Source of the DNA: Auriscalpium vulgare
Taxonomy: Eukaryota > Basidiomycota > Agaricomycetes > Russulales > Auriscalpiaceae
Assembly: GCA_019915015.1 (NCBI GenBank)
Contig: JAHBBC010000035.1
Coordinates: forward strand, 124,001-188,000
Direction: 5' to 3'
DNA length: 64,000 nucleotides
The notes under the pieces were generated by a model, which saw only the letters and a list, made by a program, of their open reading frames with translations, was not told the origin of the DNA and ran no database searches. Of the stretch, positions 1-10,468 are shown piece after piece (the stretch's first letter is position 1; each line of letters opens with the position of its first letter). A program made the position numbers and the translations under genes.

Positions 1-1451
1 ATTCTTCTCCTTGAAAGAACTGATTCCCAATGTGGAATCAGAACAGGATATGCTTCAAGAGATGTGTAGGGTGCCTAGGTCGAAAATGTACGAACCTTCA
101 GGAAGTTGTAGACACCCTTCAAGAAAATGTATGGACCCTTCAAAGGTTTGTAGTCCCCCTTCATGATGCACAGGCATGGCAGTTTGCAATCTTTAATTCG
201 TCTGGACCGCAAATGAAAAGTAATCTTTCTTTATTTCGGTGAGCTCAAATTTATTTTATATTGCACCTGCCCAGAAGCCAATAGAGCTGTCAATATTCAA
301 ATGTTGATATATGTCGCACTCAATAGCACTCAGCCTCTGAGCTGACCCAGCAACATTGAGTCTTTTAATATGTATTGTGCTCAGAAAGAATTTAATAATG
401 CTCCGGAAAAACGCGGGTGAGCCTCGGGTGAACCCGTAAAGTGTACTTTACTTCGGACTCCGACGCGCTATTCTTCTCCTTGAAAGAACTGATTCCCAAT
501 GTGGAATCAGAACAGGATATGCTTCAAGAGATGTGTAGGGTGCCTAGGTCGAAAATGTACGAACCTTCAGGAAGTTGTAGACACCCTTCAAGAAAATGTA
601 TGGACCCTTCAAAGGTTTGTAGTCCCCCTTCATGATGCACAGGCATGGCAGTTTGCAATCTTTAATTCGTCTGGACCGCAAATGAAAAGTAATCTTTCTT
701 TATTTCGGTGAGCTCAAATTTATTTTATATTGCACCTGCCCAGAAGCCAATAGAGCTGTCAATATTCAAATGTTGATATATGTCGCACTCAATAGCACTC
801 AGCCTCTGAGCTGACCCAGCAACATTGAGTCTTTTAATATGTATTGTGCTCAGAAAGAATTTAATAATGCTCCGGAAAAACGCGGGTGAGCCTCGGGTGA
901 ACCCGTAAAGTGTACTTTACTTCGGACTCCGACGCGCTATTCTTCTCCTTGAAAGAACTGATTCCCAATGTGGAATCAGAACAGGATATGCTTCAAGAGA
1001 TGTGTAGGGTGCCTAGGTCGAAAATGTACGAACCTTCAGGAAGTTGTAGACACCCTTCAAGAAAATGTATGGACCCTTCAAAGGTTTGTAGTCCCCCTTC
1101 ATGATGCACAGGCATGGCAGTTTGCAATCTTTAATTCGTCTGGACCGCAAATGAAAAGTAATCTTTCTTTATTTCGGTGAGCTCAAATTTATTTTATATT
1201 GCACCTGCCCAGAAGCCAATAGAGCTGTCAATATTCAAATGTTGATATATGTCGCACTCAATAGCACTCAGCCTCTGAGCTGACCCAGCAACATTGAGTC
1301 TTTTAATATGTATTGTGCTCAGAAAGAATTTAATAATGCTCCGGAAAAACGCGGGTGAGCCTCGGGTGAACCCGTAAAGTGTACTTTACTTCGGACTCCG
1401 ACGCGCTATTCTTCTCCTTGAAAGAACTGATTCCCAATGTGGAATCAGAAC
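1..1451. repeat. 469-bp tandem repeat array (3.1 copies)
   Basis: Units start at 1, 470 and 939 with a constant period of 469 bp. A fourth, 44-bp stub runs 1408-1451 and stops abruptly against retrotransposon coding sequence. The three full units look identical by eye. Each unit contains open frames of 64 and 70 codons, but they only repeat because the DNA repeats, so they are not evidence of a gene. The unit holds a short hairpin (CGGGT/ACCCG) near its end. The unit is not seen elsewhere in the window. The array may continue to the left of base 1. It could be a satellite or an assembly artefact caused by very recent duplication. Confidence 0.9.
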
Positions 1452-1918
1452 GAGGACGATGCGGCAAACTGGTTCGGAAATGCGTGTTTGGGATCAAGAT
1501 GAGAGTGCTCAGCCGCTAGTGGCTTTTGAGGCGGGGCGGGACAGATATTCTGCATGAAAGAAGGCGCGGAGTGTTCGGGAAGATGTGAGCGTGCTTCGGA
1601 AGCGGTGACGTATGCGTGGCGAACCGCCGACTCGTCCGAGGAGTTGATTTGGGTATAGGCGATGATCCGGACATTGTCTCCTTCACCTTCGATGATCATG
1701 GCGATGGAGTTGCCTTCGTCGACTTCGTCTTCAAAGTCGGGCTTGAGCAATTTGCTCCTCGCGAAACCGATGGTGTCCCCGAGGATATGTGGGGATGACG
1801 AGGCGGTCGCCTGTGTTCGGGTTGCGGATGGTGACCGTCTGGTCCTCGTTCTGGAAGTTGTGAACGATCGACTCGGTGAGGACGTCGAAGGGGCGACCGA
1901 GGAGAATGTCGTAGGCAA
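1452..1918 (-). pseudogene. Gypsy element I, start of pol (truncated)
   Basis: This minus-strand open frame overlaps the end of the element I gag-protease ORF. It encodes the N-terminal part of a pol protein that resembles, loosely, the first ~90 residues of pol in elements II-IV: an acidic start followed by a region of mixed acidic and hydrophobic residues. It is cut at 1451/1452 by the tandem array, so reverse transcriptase and integrase are missing. By position arithmetic this frame is +1 relative to gag, whereas elements II-IV have pol in the -1 frame. Either the frame relation differs in this lineage or an indel lies nearby. Confidence 0.6.
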
Positions 1919-4499
1919 CGTTCCGCACGATATGAACCTGGAGGTACAATGTCATGCTTCCGAACTTGATAGGAACGTTACGTGCCAGCCCGAGCGACTC
2001 GGAAACCTGCTTGTTCGCCGATTGGAGGCGAATCTTGATCTCGGGGTCGTAGTGAAGCTCGAGGAAGTGACATACCTCCTCGCTCATCGCTATTACCTGA
2101 GATCCAGGGTCGAGAAGGCATTCGATGGCGACTCGGCTGGCAACAATCCCGTCGATGGACTGAAGCGAGTGGGAGTCGTTTGCGACGGTCAACGCGTTGG
2201 GATCGAACATGCTGTCGTGCGTGTGAGAGTTCAGGTAGACCTCGATCGGGTTGCCCATGACGCCTTTGTTCGATGCCGGCCAAACGGAGTCGACGGTCGA
2301 CCTGCGTGGATCGGGGGCGTAGTGGGCAAGGAGTACCGTTTCCGAAGCTCGGATTGCCGCTGCTGGCGAAGTGAGCTCCTCGTCGGGTACCTCCTCGACC
2401 GTGACCTTGTAGCTTGGCTCTACTTCCTGGACGTTCGCTGCTCGACGAGGCGTGATCGCGTCGCGGAACTTCTGGCGAACTTCGGGGGCGAGCGAGAGCA
2501 GTTCTTCCGGCGTGAGCGAAAGCTGAACCTCCTTCATGGCGCGTTCGAAGACGGCTTCGGCCAATTCGGTGCGGTGAACCGGCGGCGCGTTGCGAAATTG
2601 TGGTTCGTGAACGGCTGGTTTGCTCGGATCGGCTGGAACCGTCTTCGGTTTGATGGGGGCGGAGGTCGCGTCGCGGACGTTGCGGAATGGGTGAACTGGA
2701 ATTTGCTTAACTTTGCTCGCCTCGGGTTCGGGTGCCTGTGGCGCTTGCTTCGGAGGCTCTGCTTGCGCAATCTTCGGAGGCGGTGGGCCAACTTTGGCTT
2801 TAGCCGGGCGAGTAATCTCGACCCTATCGAAGACTTGCGCATATGCAGCATGTTGCGACCGAAGTGCAGCCAGTTCGGCTTCGAGTCCTGCGATGCGATC
2901 TACCTTCGTGAGCGAAAACGTCTGAAGCGGAGTGGGGAGCAATTCCATCATGAGGGTCGAAGCTACCACGGGCTTGACCGAAGGGTTGCGACGATACCAC
3001 TCTTGGACTCGGTCGCACAAGAAGTCGCCGGTGATGGCCCGAGGAACGAAGCTGCCGTTGGCAAGCGTGACCTTGCCTTCGCCGTTCCGAACGATAAGGC
3101 CTGCGCGAACGTCTTCTTCGACGAGCTCGCAAGACGATATACGATGTTCGGAGCTTCCACAGTACAAACAACGTCCGGCAAGGCGCAGCATTGCTGCTGC
3201 GCGTGCGTCCGCTGAGGAAGTACTTGCGGTGGAAGACGCGGCTGTGGCTGGTGCTGCTGCTGCTTCGACTGCGTTCGCGGCCGCTTTGATCGGGCCCGCT
3301 AGTGTTGCAAGCGAACCACCTTGCATCAAGCTTCGGACGAGTGTCGCAAGGAGATCTTCTGCCTTGATGGTTGGGGCAGGTGAAGGCGTGGCGGCGACGA
3401 CAACGGGTGCTGGGGGAACGACTGGGGTGGCTACGAGCGCGCCGGTCCGAAACGCGTCGGCGTCGGACTGGAGGACGTACTGCCCGGCGAGGTAGGCGTC
3501 TGAGACGTCGTAAGGGTCGCCTGCGATGACGTCGGGCTTCTTGATCTGGAGCCGAGAGTTAACCTTCGGCCAGAGGGCGTTCGGGATACCTCGGGAGAAC
3601 GCTCGGTTCTGCTCCATCGTCGAAAGACGTCCTTTGAGCACTAGGAAGCCCGAAATGGTCAGATACTCTCGATGATACGTAGCGAAGTCGTCGAGAGTCA
3701 ATGTAGACTTTGCTCGCGTCTGTTTGACGAGCTCGTCTAGGTCGGCCGTTGTATACGCTCGGTCGGCGTCGGCCCCTGGATAGAGCTTACCGACCGCTAC
3801 CTTGAACTCGTCGTATGTGGCGTTGCCAGTGAATTCGATCATTGCGTCGAACAGGTCGGCGGTTGCTGTGGGGACGTAGTTCTTCGTCCAATCCTTCTTC
3901 GCGCGGTCAGTGACAACGCCCGCAGGTCCGAAGAACACTTCAAGGTCAGGCCAAAACCTACGGATCTCGCGGGGTTTGTCCGGCGTGAACACAGGCGCTG
4001 TTCGGGCGAGCCTAGATGGCATCGGGACGAGGGCGGCCATTGCTGGTGGTTGTGTGGAGTATGCGGGTGGTGGGTGGATAGGGCGGAGCGAAGTGAGTTG
4101 CGAAGCCTGTGGGCGTTTCGGAAGCGAAGGCGAAGGCGAAGGCGGAGTGCGCGGGGTCGGAGGTTGCAATGAGTGAAGAGGGGTGAGAGTCGATAGCGGT
4201 GGCAGCGGCGAAAGAGATCGCAGAGGCGTAGAAAATCCTCCGGGAACGTGGAAGTCGAAGTCGAAGTCAGGGTCGGCGTCGTGCTGAGTACCTGAAGGTT
4301 CGGGGAGAACGTCGTTGTTTACCTCGTCTTCGGAAGCCTCGTCGGAATGCGGGTCGTCAGGGGCGGGGTAGACGACGTGGGACCGACGAACTTCGTCGGC
4401 GAGGGTGGCGGAGCGAAGTTGATAGCGAGAGACGAAAGGCGAAGTTGCTTCGGAAGGCTTTGGAGGAATGGTGACAGAAACCCTCGCGGTGGGCTCCAA
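1731..4499 (-). CDS. gag-PR: Gypsy element I Gag-protease polyprotein
   Basis: Open frame of up to 922 codons. The Gag part carries a CCHC zinc knuckle (CLYCGSSEHRISSC, C-x2-C-x4-H-x4-C) near residue 445. The protease part near the C-terminus has the active-site motif L-L-D-P-G-S and a later Y-D-I-L-L-G-R-P-F-D block, as in elements II-IV. The frame runs through the primer-binding site, so the formal start at 4499 is not an ATG. The first in-frame ATG codes for MAALVPMPSR, about 150 codons in. Either initiation is upstream by a non-ATG codon or the N-terminal acidic, proline-rich region is not translated. It is clearly related to the other Gag proteins here but well diverged. Confidence 0.85.
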   Translation of the reverse strand: MEPTARVSVTIPPKPSEATSPFVSRYQLRSATLADEVRRSHVVYPAPDDPHSDEASEDEVNNDVLPEPSGTQHDADPDFDFDFHVPGGFSTPLRSLSPLPPLSTLTPLHSLQPPTPRTPPSPSPSLPKRPQASQLTSLRPIHPPPAYSTQPPAMAALVPMPSRLARTAPVFTPDKPREIRRFWPDLEVFFGPAGVVTDRAKKDWTKNYVPTATADLFDAMIEFTGNATYDEFKVAVGKLYPGADADRAYTTADLDELVKQTRAKSTLTLDDFATYHREYLTISGFLVLKGRLSTMEQNRAFSRGIPNALWPKVNSRLQIKKPDVIAGDPYDVSDAYLAGQYVLQSDADAFRTGALVATPVVPPAPVVVAATPSPAPTIKAEDLLATLVRSLMQGGSLATLAGPIKAAANAVEAAAAPATAASSTASTSSADARAAAMLRLAGRCLYCGSSEHRISSCELVEEDVRAGLIVRNGEGKVTLANGSFVPRAITGDFLCDRVQEWYRRNPSVKPVVASTLMMELLPTPLQTFSLTKVDRIAGLEAELAALRSQHAAYAQVFDRVEITRPAKAKVGPPPPKIAQAEPPKQAPQAPEPEASKVKQIPVHPFRNVRDATSAPIKPKTVPADPSKPAVHEPQFRNAPPVHRTELAEAVFERAMKEVQLSLTPEELLSLAPEVRQKFRDAITPRRAANVQEVEPSYKVTVEEVPDEELTSPAAAIRASETVLLAHYAPDPRRSTVDSVWPASNKGVMGNPIEVYLNSHTHDSMFDPNALTVANDSHSLQSIDGIVASRVAIECLLDPGSQVIAMSEEVCHFLELHYDPEIKIRLQSANKQVSESLGLARNVPIKFGSMTLYLQVHIVRNVAYDILLGRPFDVLTESIVHNFQNEDQTVTIRNPNTGDRLVIPTYPRGHHRFREEQIAQARL
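4481..4498 (-). promoter_or_regulatory. Element I primer-binding site
   Basis: Read on the minus strand this is TGGAGCCCACCGCGAGGG. It lies a few bases inside the LTR edge (CATCA end, TGATG at 4503 on the plus strand). The same 18 bases follow the 5' LTRs of elements II and III. The leading TGG fits pairing to the CCA end of a tRNA; the tRNA was not identified. Confidence 0.7.
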
Positions 4500-4502
4500 A
4501 AG

Positions 4503-4638
4503 TGATGGGCACCAGACGGTAGTAGGGCGGAAATGGGTATTTTCCTATCCCTAGAGCGCTGTCAGTGGTACCGCGTTGTTGTGTGAGCGAGTTGTCACGT
4601 TCCCAAAGGTTCGCGAAGTGACTCCACCGATACGTGGA
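4503..4638 (-). repeat. Element I LTR, proximal fragment
   Basis: This starts with TGATGGG, the complement of an LTR end in CCCATCA, next to the primer-binding site. It is interrupted at 4638 by the foldback transposon and resumes at 6373. The 7-bp ACGTGGA occurs on both sides of the transposon (4632-4638 and 6373-6379), which is the expected target-site duplication and shows that the two LTR pieces were once joined. Confidence 0.6.
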
Positions 4639-6372
4639 GGGCTGTGGGGCTTAGTTTATTCACTATGTCCCTACAGTTGTAACAAGTGGGTGGTGTCATA
4701 GGCAGGCAGGATAGTGAAGTGCAAGTATAGGGCAGTATAGTGCAGTATAGTGCACTATATTGCATATATCAGTACTATGGTGTCCTTGGATGCACTATAG
4801 TAGTAGCATGACTGTAAGGACCATTGTATTTTTGCACCAATATAATAGGCTTTGAAAATGTTATAAATAATGGTGTAGATGCACAGGTGGAACTGCTATA
4901 TAGATGTAATTCAGCAGAATATATCTGGTTAATGGTAGAGAGCTGTAAGGCAATCACTGTCCAATGGATCCCATGGGTTTATGTACTATAGTGAATCAAT
5001 AATATATTACAGAAATGCTGGGATATATGCACCTTCTCTCCTTTCAAATGAGCTCTATAAATTCGAATAATATTACAGCATGCGGCTTAGTATAGTGCAT
5101 ATGTAACCTGAATTTACCAGAATATAGGGGGTCATTTCTGAGGAGTTGTGCAGTGCACACTGTATCAGATATTCATCTACTATAGTGATGTTATACTCTT
5201 TGAAGCTTTCTTAATTTGTTATGGGATGACTGGACATTCATAAATCATGACGAAAAAGGTGGGCATATCTACCACGCATGCCACTGCTGTCTGAATTTAT
5301 CATAATATCTGAAGCCATTGGTGAGCCACTCCAAGGCATATATGTTTGTGCACTATAGTGGTGATCTAATTGGTTGGCCACAAAAGCATATGATATGTCC
5401 AATAGCTCTCCAGTACTTGGTCAATATTATCCACAGTAATTATAGAGCATTCACAGACCATGCCCCACCCAATGCTCAAAATATGGGAATTCTACCTAGA
5501 GTTGGCAGAAAGTGCTGTAGTTCCACTCTCATACAGCCTGTAAAGTCTGAGGTATCCTTGTCCCAGGGTGATCCAGTTTATGATCAGGCATATGGACATA
5601 AATGTCTATTTCTTTTACAGAGGATGAGCTTGTGCTCAAGTAAGCTTCATGGATCATGGCTCATTGAAAAATAAACAATCATTGCAGTTCACACATATGC
5701 TTGGATGTATCTGCAGATGGGACAGGGACATATGGATCATTTAGGCTGTATCAAAGGATCAGAAGTACGGTACTATATAGTCATCCCATAACAAATTAAG
5801 AAAGCTTTAAAGAGTATAACATCACTATAGTAGATGAATATCTGATACAGTGTGCACTGCACAACTCCTCAGAAATGACCCCCTATATTCTGGTAAATTC
5901 AGGTTACATATGCACTATACTAAGCCGCATGCTGTAATATTATTCGAATTTATAGAGCTCATTTGAAAGGAGAGAAGGTGCATATATCCCAGCATTTCTG
6001 TAATATATTATTGATTCACTATAGTACATAAACCCATGGGATCCATTGGACAGTGATTGCCTTACAGCTCTCTACCATTAACCAGATATATTCTGCTGAA
6101 TTACATCTATATAGCAGTTCCACCTGTGCATCTACACCATTATTTATAACATTTTCAAAGCCCATTATATTGGTGCAAAAATACAATGGTCCTTACAGTC
6201 ATGCTACTACTATAGTGCATCCAAGGACACCATAGTACTGATATATGCAATATAGTGCACTATAGTGCACTATACTGCCCTATACTTGCACTTCACTATC
6301 CTGCCTGCCTATGACACCACCCACTTGTTACAACTGTAGGGACATAGTGCACTAAACTACTCCCCAGTGTTG
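4639..6372. mobile_element. Foldback DNA transposon copy 1 (long TIRs)
   Basis: The arms 4639-5230 and 5780-6372 are near-perfect inverted repeats of ~590 bp around a ~550-bp centre. A second copy lies at 46661-50025, and the sequence shared by the two copies defines the ends (GGGCTGTGGGG on the left, CCCCAGTGTTG on the right). It is flanked by ACGTGGA direct repeats. Subterminal DNA is full of TAGTGCACTATA-type motifs, as is common for transposase-binding regions. No transposase is encoded, so it is non-autonomous. Long TIRs suggest a Mutator-like or foldback type, but the 7-bp duplication is atypical and the superfamily is open. It is AT-rich against GC-rich surroundings. Confidence 0.85.
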
Positions 6373-7785
6373 ACGTGGATCGTGGTCGTAACGAGGATTC
6401 GGATCGGAATGAGGGTTTGGCGTGTGCGCCGGACCAGGAAACGAGAAGGAGTGAGCGTACGAGTCACCGAAGTGACGAACAAACGAAGTCGCGACGAGCG
6501 AGCTCCGAAGTTGTACGCGGAGGAACGCGGAATGACGATGGAGGGAGGGAGAGAGAGATTGACGTAACACGAGGTTCGGCTTTATACGTTGATCGGTGCG
6601 ATGGGTAGTTGGGTGACTTCGGACAACTTCGGCTTGAGGTTGAAGTGATGTGTAATGGGGAACACGTTCGTCGTGGGCCTGAACTTGAGGAGGCCTCGAA
6701 GGTGATATCAAAGTGGATGAAGGTCTGTCGATGGCGATGTTCGAGAGGCGAGGTTCGGTCGTCGAGGTTCGAGAGGCGAGGTTCGGAAAGCAAGGTTCGG
6801 AAAGCGAAGTTGGGGTACGTGGTGCGAAAGGCGAAGGTCGAAAGCGAAGTCGAAGGCGAGCGTATTGGGACGTGCGGCGTAGTCGAAAGTGAGGTTACGA
6901 GCGATAAGGAGAACGAGGGAGTACAACGACAGTAAGAGCTGTTGATGCGGGCGGTTTGCAACGTCTCTTTCGAGATGCTGACTATGAGGGGGGAAAGTAA
7001 CTTGTTATTCAGTGTGCTATCGAGTCGTATTTAAGCTACAACGAGTGCGAGACCGTATCGTACGGAAACGAACATAGGTAGGTGCGTACAGAGACGAAAC
7101 ACGAGCGAAGTGGATAAGGATCATGTGTCGCAAGTCGAGGTGGGTCGGAACGAGCATATGTAGCGAGAGAGAGCTCTCATGGGGAACGAGAACGATGGAT
7201 ACCAAACAAACGATCAGCGCTGTCGCTACGATGTGATATACAGAAGGATAAAGTACGAACGATATTGTGGAGACGCGCCTCAGCGGTACAAGGCGCGCCA
7301 AACGTATATCCGTGAGCCGAAGTCGCAGCGAGTGGCGGACGATCTCCCGAAGTGGCTGGGAAGGTAGCCATGGCTTCGGGCTCGGTTCGCCTCGGCTCGG
7401 AAAGCTCGGGACGATAGAGGGGATCAATCGGGAACACTATAAGTGAGGGGGAGAATCGGACAGGGAAGTACCGGGTGACAGCCGGTCATCTCGGAGATAC
7501 GCTCACGGGGCGTTTCACTGCACTGATCTTGGTCCGGCAGCGACTTTGTGGCGTGTCTGCTGCTGATGGGCCGAAAGGTCTCGACCGAACCACGTGCGGG
7601 CGCCTCGGGGTGACTGGAAACGAGGCCGAAGTCACGTGACTTCGGAACTTTCCGAAGTGGCTGTGCCGAAACGGCGGAAACGACGGTCCGGAGACCAAAG
7701 TCACGTGACTTTGGTTCGAAATGAAAAACCGAAAAGTCGCGGTGGAATCCCCGCTCGACGGGGAATCAGGCGTATCAGCGCGCGT
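6373..7785 (-). repeat. Element I LTR, distal fragment
   Basis: This continues the LTR split at 4638. It is homologous in the same orientation to 12146-~13563: both contain GTAACTTGTTATTC (6991 and 12769 areas), a shared CTCTTTCGAGAT, TATCGTACGGA, and an AGGCGTATCAGCGCGC near the right edge. The right boundary is estimated from where that homology ends; TATCA there would give a TGATA start on the minus strand. The several open frames across it are low-complexity and overlap on both strands, so I do not call genes. Confidence 0.55.
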
Positions 7786-7861
7786 ACCGGGCCGCTAACC
7801 CGGGCGCTCAATGACAATTGGATAGCTATCGCATCTCCGTCAATAAGTACATACAACTGTT

Positions 7862-7869
7862 TATATATA
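7862..7869 (+). promoter_or_regulatory. TATA box of the 7983 gene
   Basis: TATATATA sits about 115 bp before the ATG at 7983. It is followed by a pyrimidine-rich leader (CTTTCTCCTC, TTTCATTTCGCGCTCTTCC) ending in CTGCCATGG. This is a normal fungal promoter and leader layout and supports the chosen start. Confidence 0.55.
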
Positions 7870-7982
7870 CCGTTAGCCGCCCCTCGCTCCTTTCTCCTCA
7901 CCGGACGTCCCGAGCGCACGCGTCGTCGCTCAACCGCACTCTCTTTCATTTCGCGCTCTTCCACCTCGCACGTCCCTCTGCC

Positions 7983-8762
7983 ATGGTTCCGTCGCCACCG
8001 CGCTCCTTCGGTGATTGCCCCGTCCGACCGGGCGCCTTCAGCGACGCGCGGGCGACGTTCGATATTCGCGAGTCGTCGGTGTATTGTGAAGCGGGTGCTG
8101 AGTGGTGCGAGTCCCGCCTAGCCGACTACGTCCCAGTCTACCCCAAAGATAGCCCCTTCTCCCCGGAGCCGTACGTGGACGGCCGCTTTGCCCATCACGA
8201 GTTCACTCGCGTCGCCCAGCTCTACGACCCAACACGCCCGTGGCGCGCTTGGGCTTGGACGAATGAGCAGGATGACCCAGCTCGTTCGCCGCTCACCTTA
8301 GACCACTTTCGCACGGCAAACTGGACGACCCGCGTGGGCAGCATCCACCCGCCTTTCATGAAGGCGCTCATGTCGGAGTACACCCGCTGGGAGTCCATCG
8401 CCAAAGCCGCCGCCGCCCGCCTATCCTGGCACCGCCTTCACCTCCACGAGGACGTGTTCATCACGTGGAACGACGGCAACAACTGGCAATATTCCAACCA
8501 TACACTGGAGCACTTGGTCTGCGTTGGCGCGCGCATCCAGAAGAGCATCGTGGAGTTTAGAGGGTACGCTTTGTGGGCCGACTACATACTCGCGCAGCGC
8601 GATCACAGGATCACCAAGGTTGAGCCCGTCATGCCCGTCATCGGCTGCTGGGTTGCCCCGTCGGATGTCGCGACTTGGATCGAGCTCGCCCACGCGGGCG
8701 TCCCCGCCTGGCGTCGCGCTTCCAGTCCCCCGCGTTACCCGCGCGCGCGCCTTGTCACTTGA
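7983..8762 (+). CDS. Lineage-specific hypothetical protein, probably 3'-disrupted
   Basis: The 259-codon frame starts at an ATG in good context behind a TATA box and pyrimidine-rich leader. Real-looking composition includes WAWTNEQDDP, HLHEDVFITWNDGNNW and G-C-W-V-x-P-S-D-x-A-T-W-I-E-L-A-H-A-G-V-P-A-W. The last block resembles a GVPVW-type motif I associate with abundant uncharacterised agaricomycete proteins; that link is from memory. After this motif the plus frame turns into Arg/Pro-rich sequence and stops, and protein-like sequence appears on the opposite strand (8735-9463), so the 3' half seems rearranged. No introns are needed. Function unknown. Confidence 0.6.
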   Translation: MVPSPPRSFGDCPVRPGAFSDARATFDIRESSVYCEAGAEWCESRLADYVPVYPKDSPFSPEPYVDGRFAHHEFTRVAQLYDPTRPWRAWAWTNEQDDPARSPLTLDHFRTANWTTRVGSIHPPFMKALMSEYTRWESIAKAAAARLSWHRLHLHEDVFITWNDGNNWQYSNHTLEHLVCVGARIQKSIVEFRGYALWADYILAQRDHRITKVEPVMPVIGCWVAPSDVATWIELAHAGVPAWRRASSPPRYPRARLVT

Positions 8763-9463
8763 TCCGCGCTCCCGGCGGACCTCTCCACGGAGCTCTGGGA
8801 CGAAGAAGTACACCACGTACAGCCTCGTGCCACCATGGGCAAGCGCCGCCGCCGCGCGCTTGACCAGGCAGACATCGAACGTGAACGCGGCCACGACCTT
8901 CGAGGGCTGGCGCTGCGTGTGCGGGATTGTGATTGGCGACCGCGCTGGCTGGAGGAGATCGAACGTGCGGGGCTCCAGTGGCGCGACAAAGACCGCCGGC
9001 GTACGCGCGCTGGACTCACCCGAGCGGTCAGCCTCGCAGAGGGGCGCCAGTGGCGGGGTGGGGTGGGCGAACGCTCGCGGCGCTGCCAGCGCTCGGCCCT
9101 GCGAGGCGGAGAACACTCCCGCCGCTGCGGGGATGCAGCGCGTGTAGACCTGAAGGCGGGGACCGGTCGTTGCCATGCGACCGCCGTGGCGCGCGATGTA
9201 CTGGCCGCTGGAGGGTTGAGATGATCGAAGTACGGGATGACTGTCGGCGTCGGGACGTTCGACGCCGCGTTGCGATAGCGTTTGGCATCTTCAAGCTCCT
9301 CCCAGTACTGCGTGTCGGATTTGTCCGGCCTGGGAAGGTGGGCTCCGTCTGCGAGGAGAAGAAGGTCATCGCAGCCCCGCCTCCCCGCGGGTCGCAGCCC
9401 GCCGTTCGCATTCGCCCGCTCGGAGAGCCAGCCCGTTCGCGCACCCACCTGGCCACCTCCCAC
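8735..9463 (-). pseudogene. Minus-strand ORF, possible inverted 3' part of the 7983 gene
   Basis: The 242-codon minus frame contains one stretch that reads like a folded protein (DKSDTQYWEELEDAKRYRNA, then VIPYFDHLNPP), followed by Ser/Arg-rich low-complexity sequence. It faces the 7983-8762 ORF tail to tail and overlaps its end by 28 bp. I suspect it is the C-terminal half of the same kind of gene, inverted, because the plus-strand ORF loses protein character where this begins. It could instead be an independent gene remnant or chance in GC-rich DNA. Confidence 0.35.
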
Positions 9464-9540
9464 AAGCCTGCTCGCAAGCGGGTGGGCAGTTTAGGGACTA
9501 GGACCTCGACGCGCCCGGGACGCGGGTGCTATTGCACGCC

Positions 9541-9876
9541 TCATCCTGCAACACGTCCGCGATCCCATTCGAGAATTTTGGGAGAACCGCCCTGTGTTCT
9601 GCACGACATTGTCTGGTTCACCCCGGCCATCTCCGGCAAGTGCAGCAAGTCCATCATTGCCACCATGTCGTCCACCATATCCGCTTTTGCCGATATGTCG
9701 CGCATAGCGCGTATGCATACCTTGTCCACCTTGACCTTCTCCACCAAGTCCACCAAGTCTATCATCGCTGCCATGTCCACCAAGTCCACCTTCGCCAGCA
9801 CGCCGACTGTAACGGAGATGTCGACTATACTCATGAACTCGTACACCATAGCCTTCCCCACATTATATAATCGCAA
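9541..9876 (-). repeat. Degenerate MVD/LVD-coding repeat, copy 1
   Basis: The plus strand is rich in CCACCAAGTCCACC-like units. On the minus strand these read as an open frame full of Met-Val-Asp and Leu-Val-Asp repeats (for example KVDLVDMAAMIDLVDLVEKV). A homologous but diverged copy lies at 10469-10705, with matching order of the blocks around A-M-x-x-x-x-A-K-x-D-M. It is unclear whether either is translated. Confidence 0.5.
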
Positions 9877-10468
9877 ACCAATAACCTTCCGAGGTCGCTA
9901 ACCAGATCGGATTTGTACTCACGCTACGCATTATGTAATACAATCTACTTTGCTCAACAGTTCCCTCACCCAGCGTGCACCCGTCAAGACACTCCGGCTG
10001 CCCGCGGTGCGGCTTTCCGAGTCAGAGTTTAGTAGTGAAGGTTTTCTCGCATGTCTCACACTTCCACCTGCTTCCTTCCCCCCTCCCCATCCTGCCTCCA
10101 GAGCTCACCAGATGGCTCTCAGAAGGCTCGGGGATGTTGCCCCAAGACCCTCCGAGGTCAGAGGGGGTGCCGTTGAGGGCCCGTCCCTTGTCCTCTGTAG
10201 TTTCGTTGATGATCTGCCGAGCCTTTGCGGCAGCGGTCCGTGTCCGCAGCCGGAGTTTCGACGGTGCCTTTTGCTTCGTTTGCTCTACCATGTCCCTCTC
10301 CTTCATCTGCTCCATATTCTGGGTTGTACCCGTCGAGACTTTCCGGCTGCCCGCACGAGGGAACGAGCGACTTACGGTTCCATCCCGCCCTCTCAGCTCC
10401 CGCTCGCGTCCAGCGAGCCTCGTCTCCTCGGACGACCCGAGGAGGCTGCGACTCTCACTCCTGCCACG
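9877..10468. other. Stretch with no confident gene
   Basis: It contains an AT-rich 9880-9960 segment and GC-rich low-complexity DNA. A related ~30-bp block occurs near 9985 and again near 10325 (CACCCGTCAAGACACTCCGG against TACCCGTCGAGACTTTCCGG), followed by GCTGCCCGC. A minus frame at 10022-10315 ends in KCETCEKTF, which looks like the first half of a C2H2 finger, but the histidines are absent. Confidence 0.4.

Noticed and set aside
30..1180. 70- and 64-codon frames in each 469-bp unit
   Set aside because: Units are identical, so repeated frames carry no evidence; no promoter or known motif.
1662..3215. 517-codon plus-strand frame opposite element I gag
   Set aside because: Antisense shadow of a GC-rich Gag-protease gene with recognisable motifs on the other strand.
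4775..4957. 60-codon frame repeated at 6053-6235
   Set aside because: It is the same inverted-repeat DNA read twice; conservation comes from the TIRs.
5318..5674. 118-codon frame in the foldback element, conserved in copy 2 at 47330-47686
   Set aside because: It begins with TTG, and nearly all differences between the two copies change the amino acid (about a dozen against about three silent), so there is no sign of selection on a protein.
10022..10315. C2H2 finger-like KCETCEKTF on the minus strand
   Set aside because: The frame stops four residues later and no paired histidines follow in any frame.
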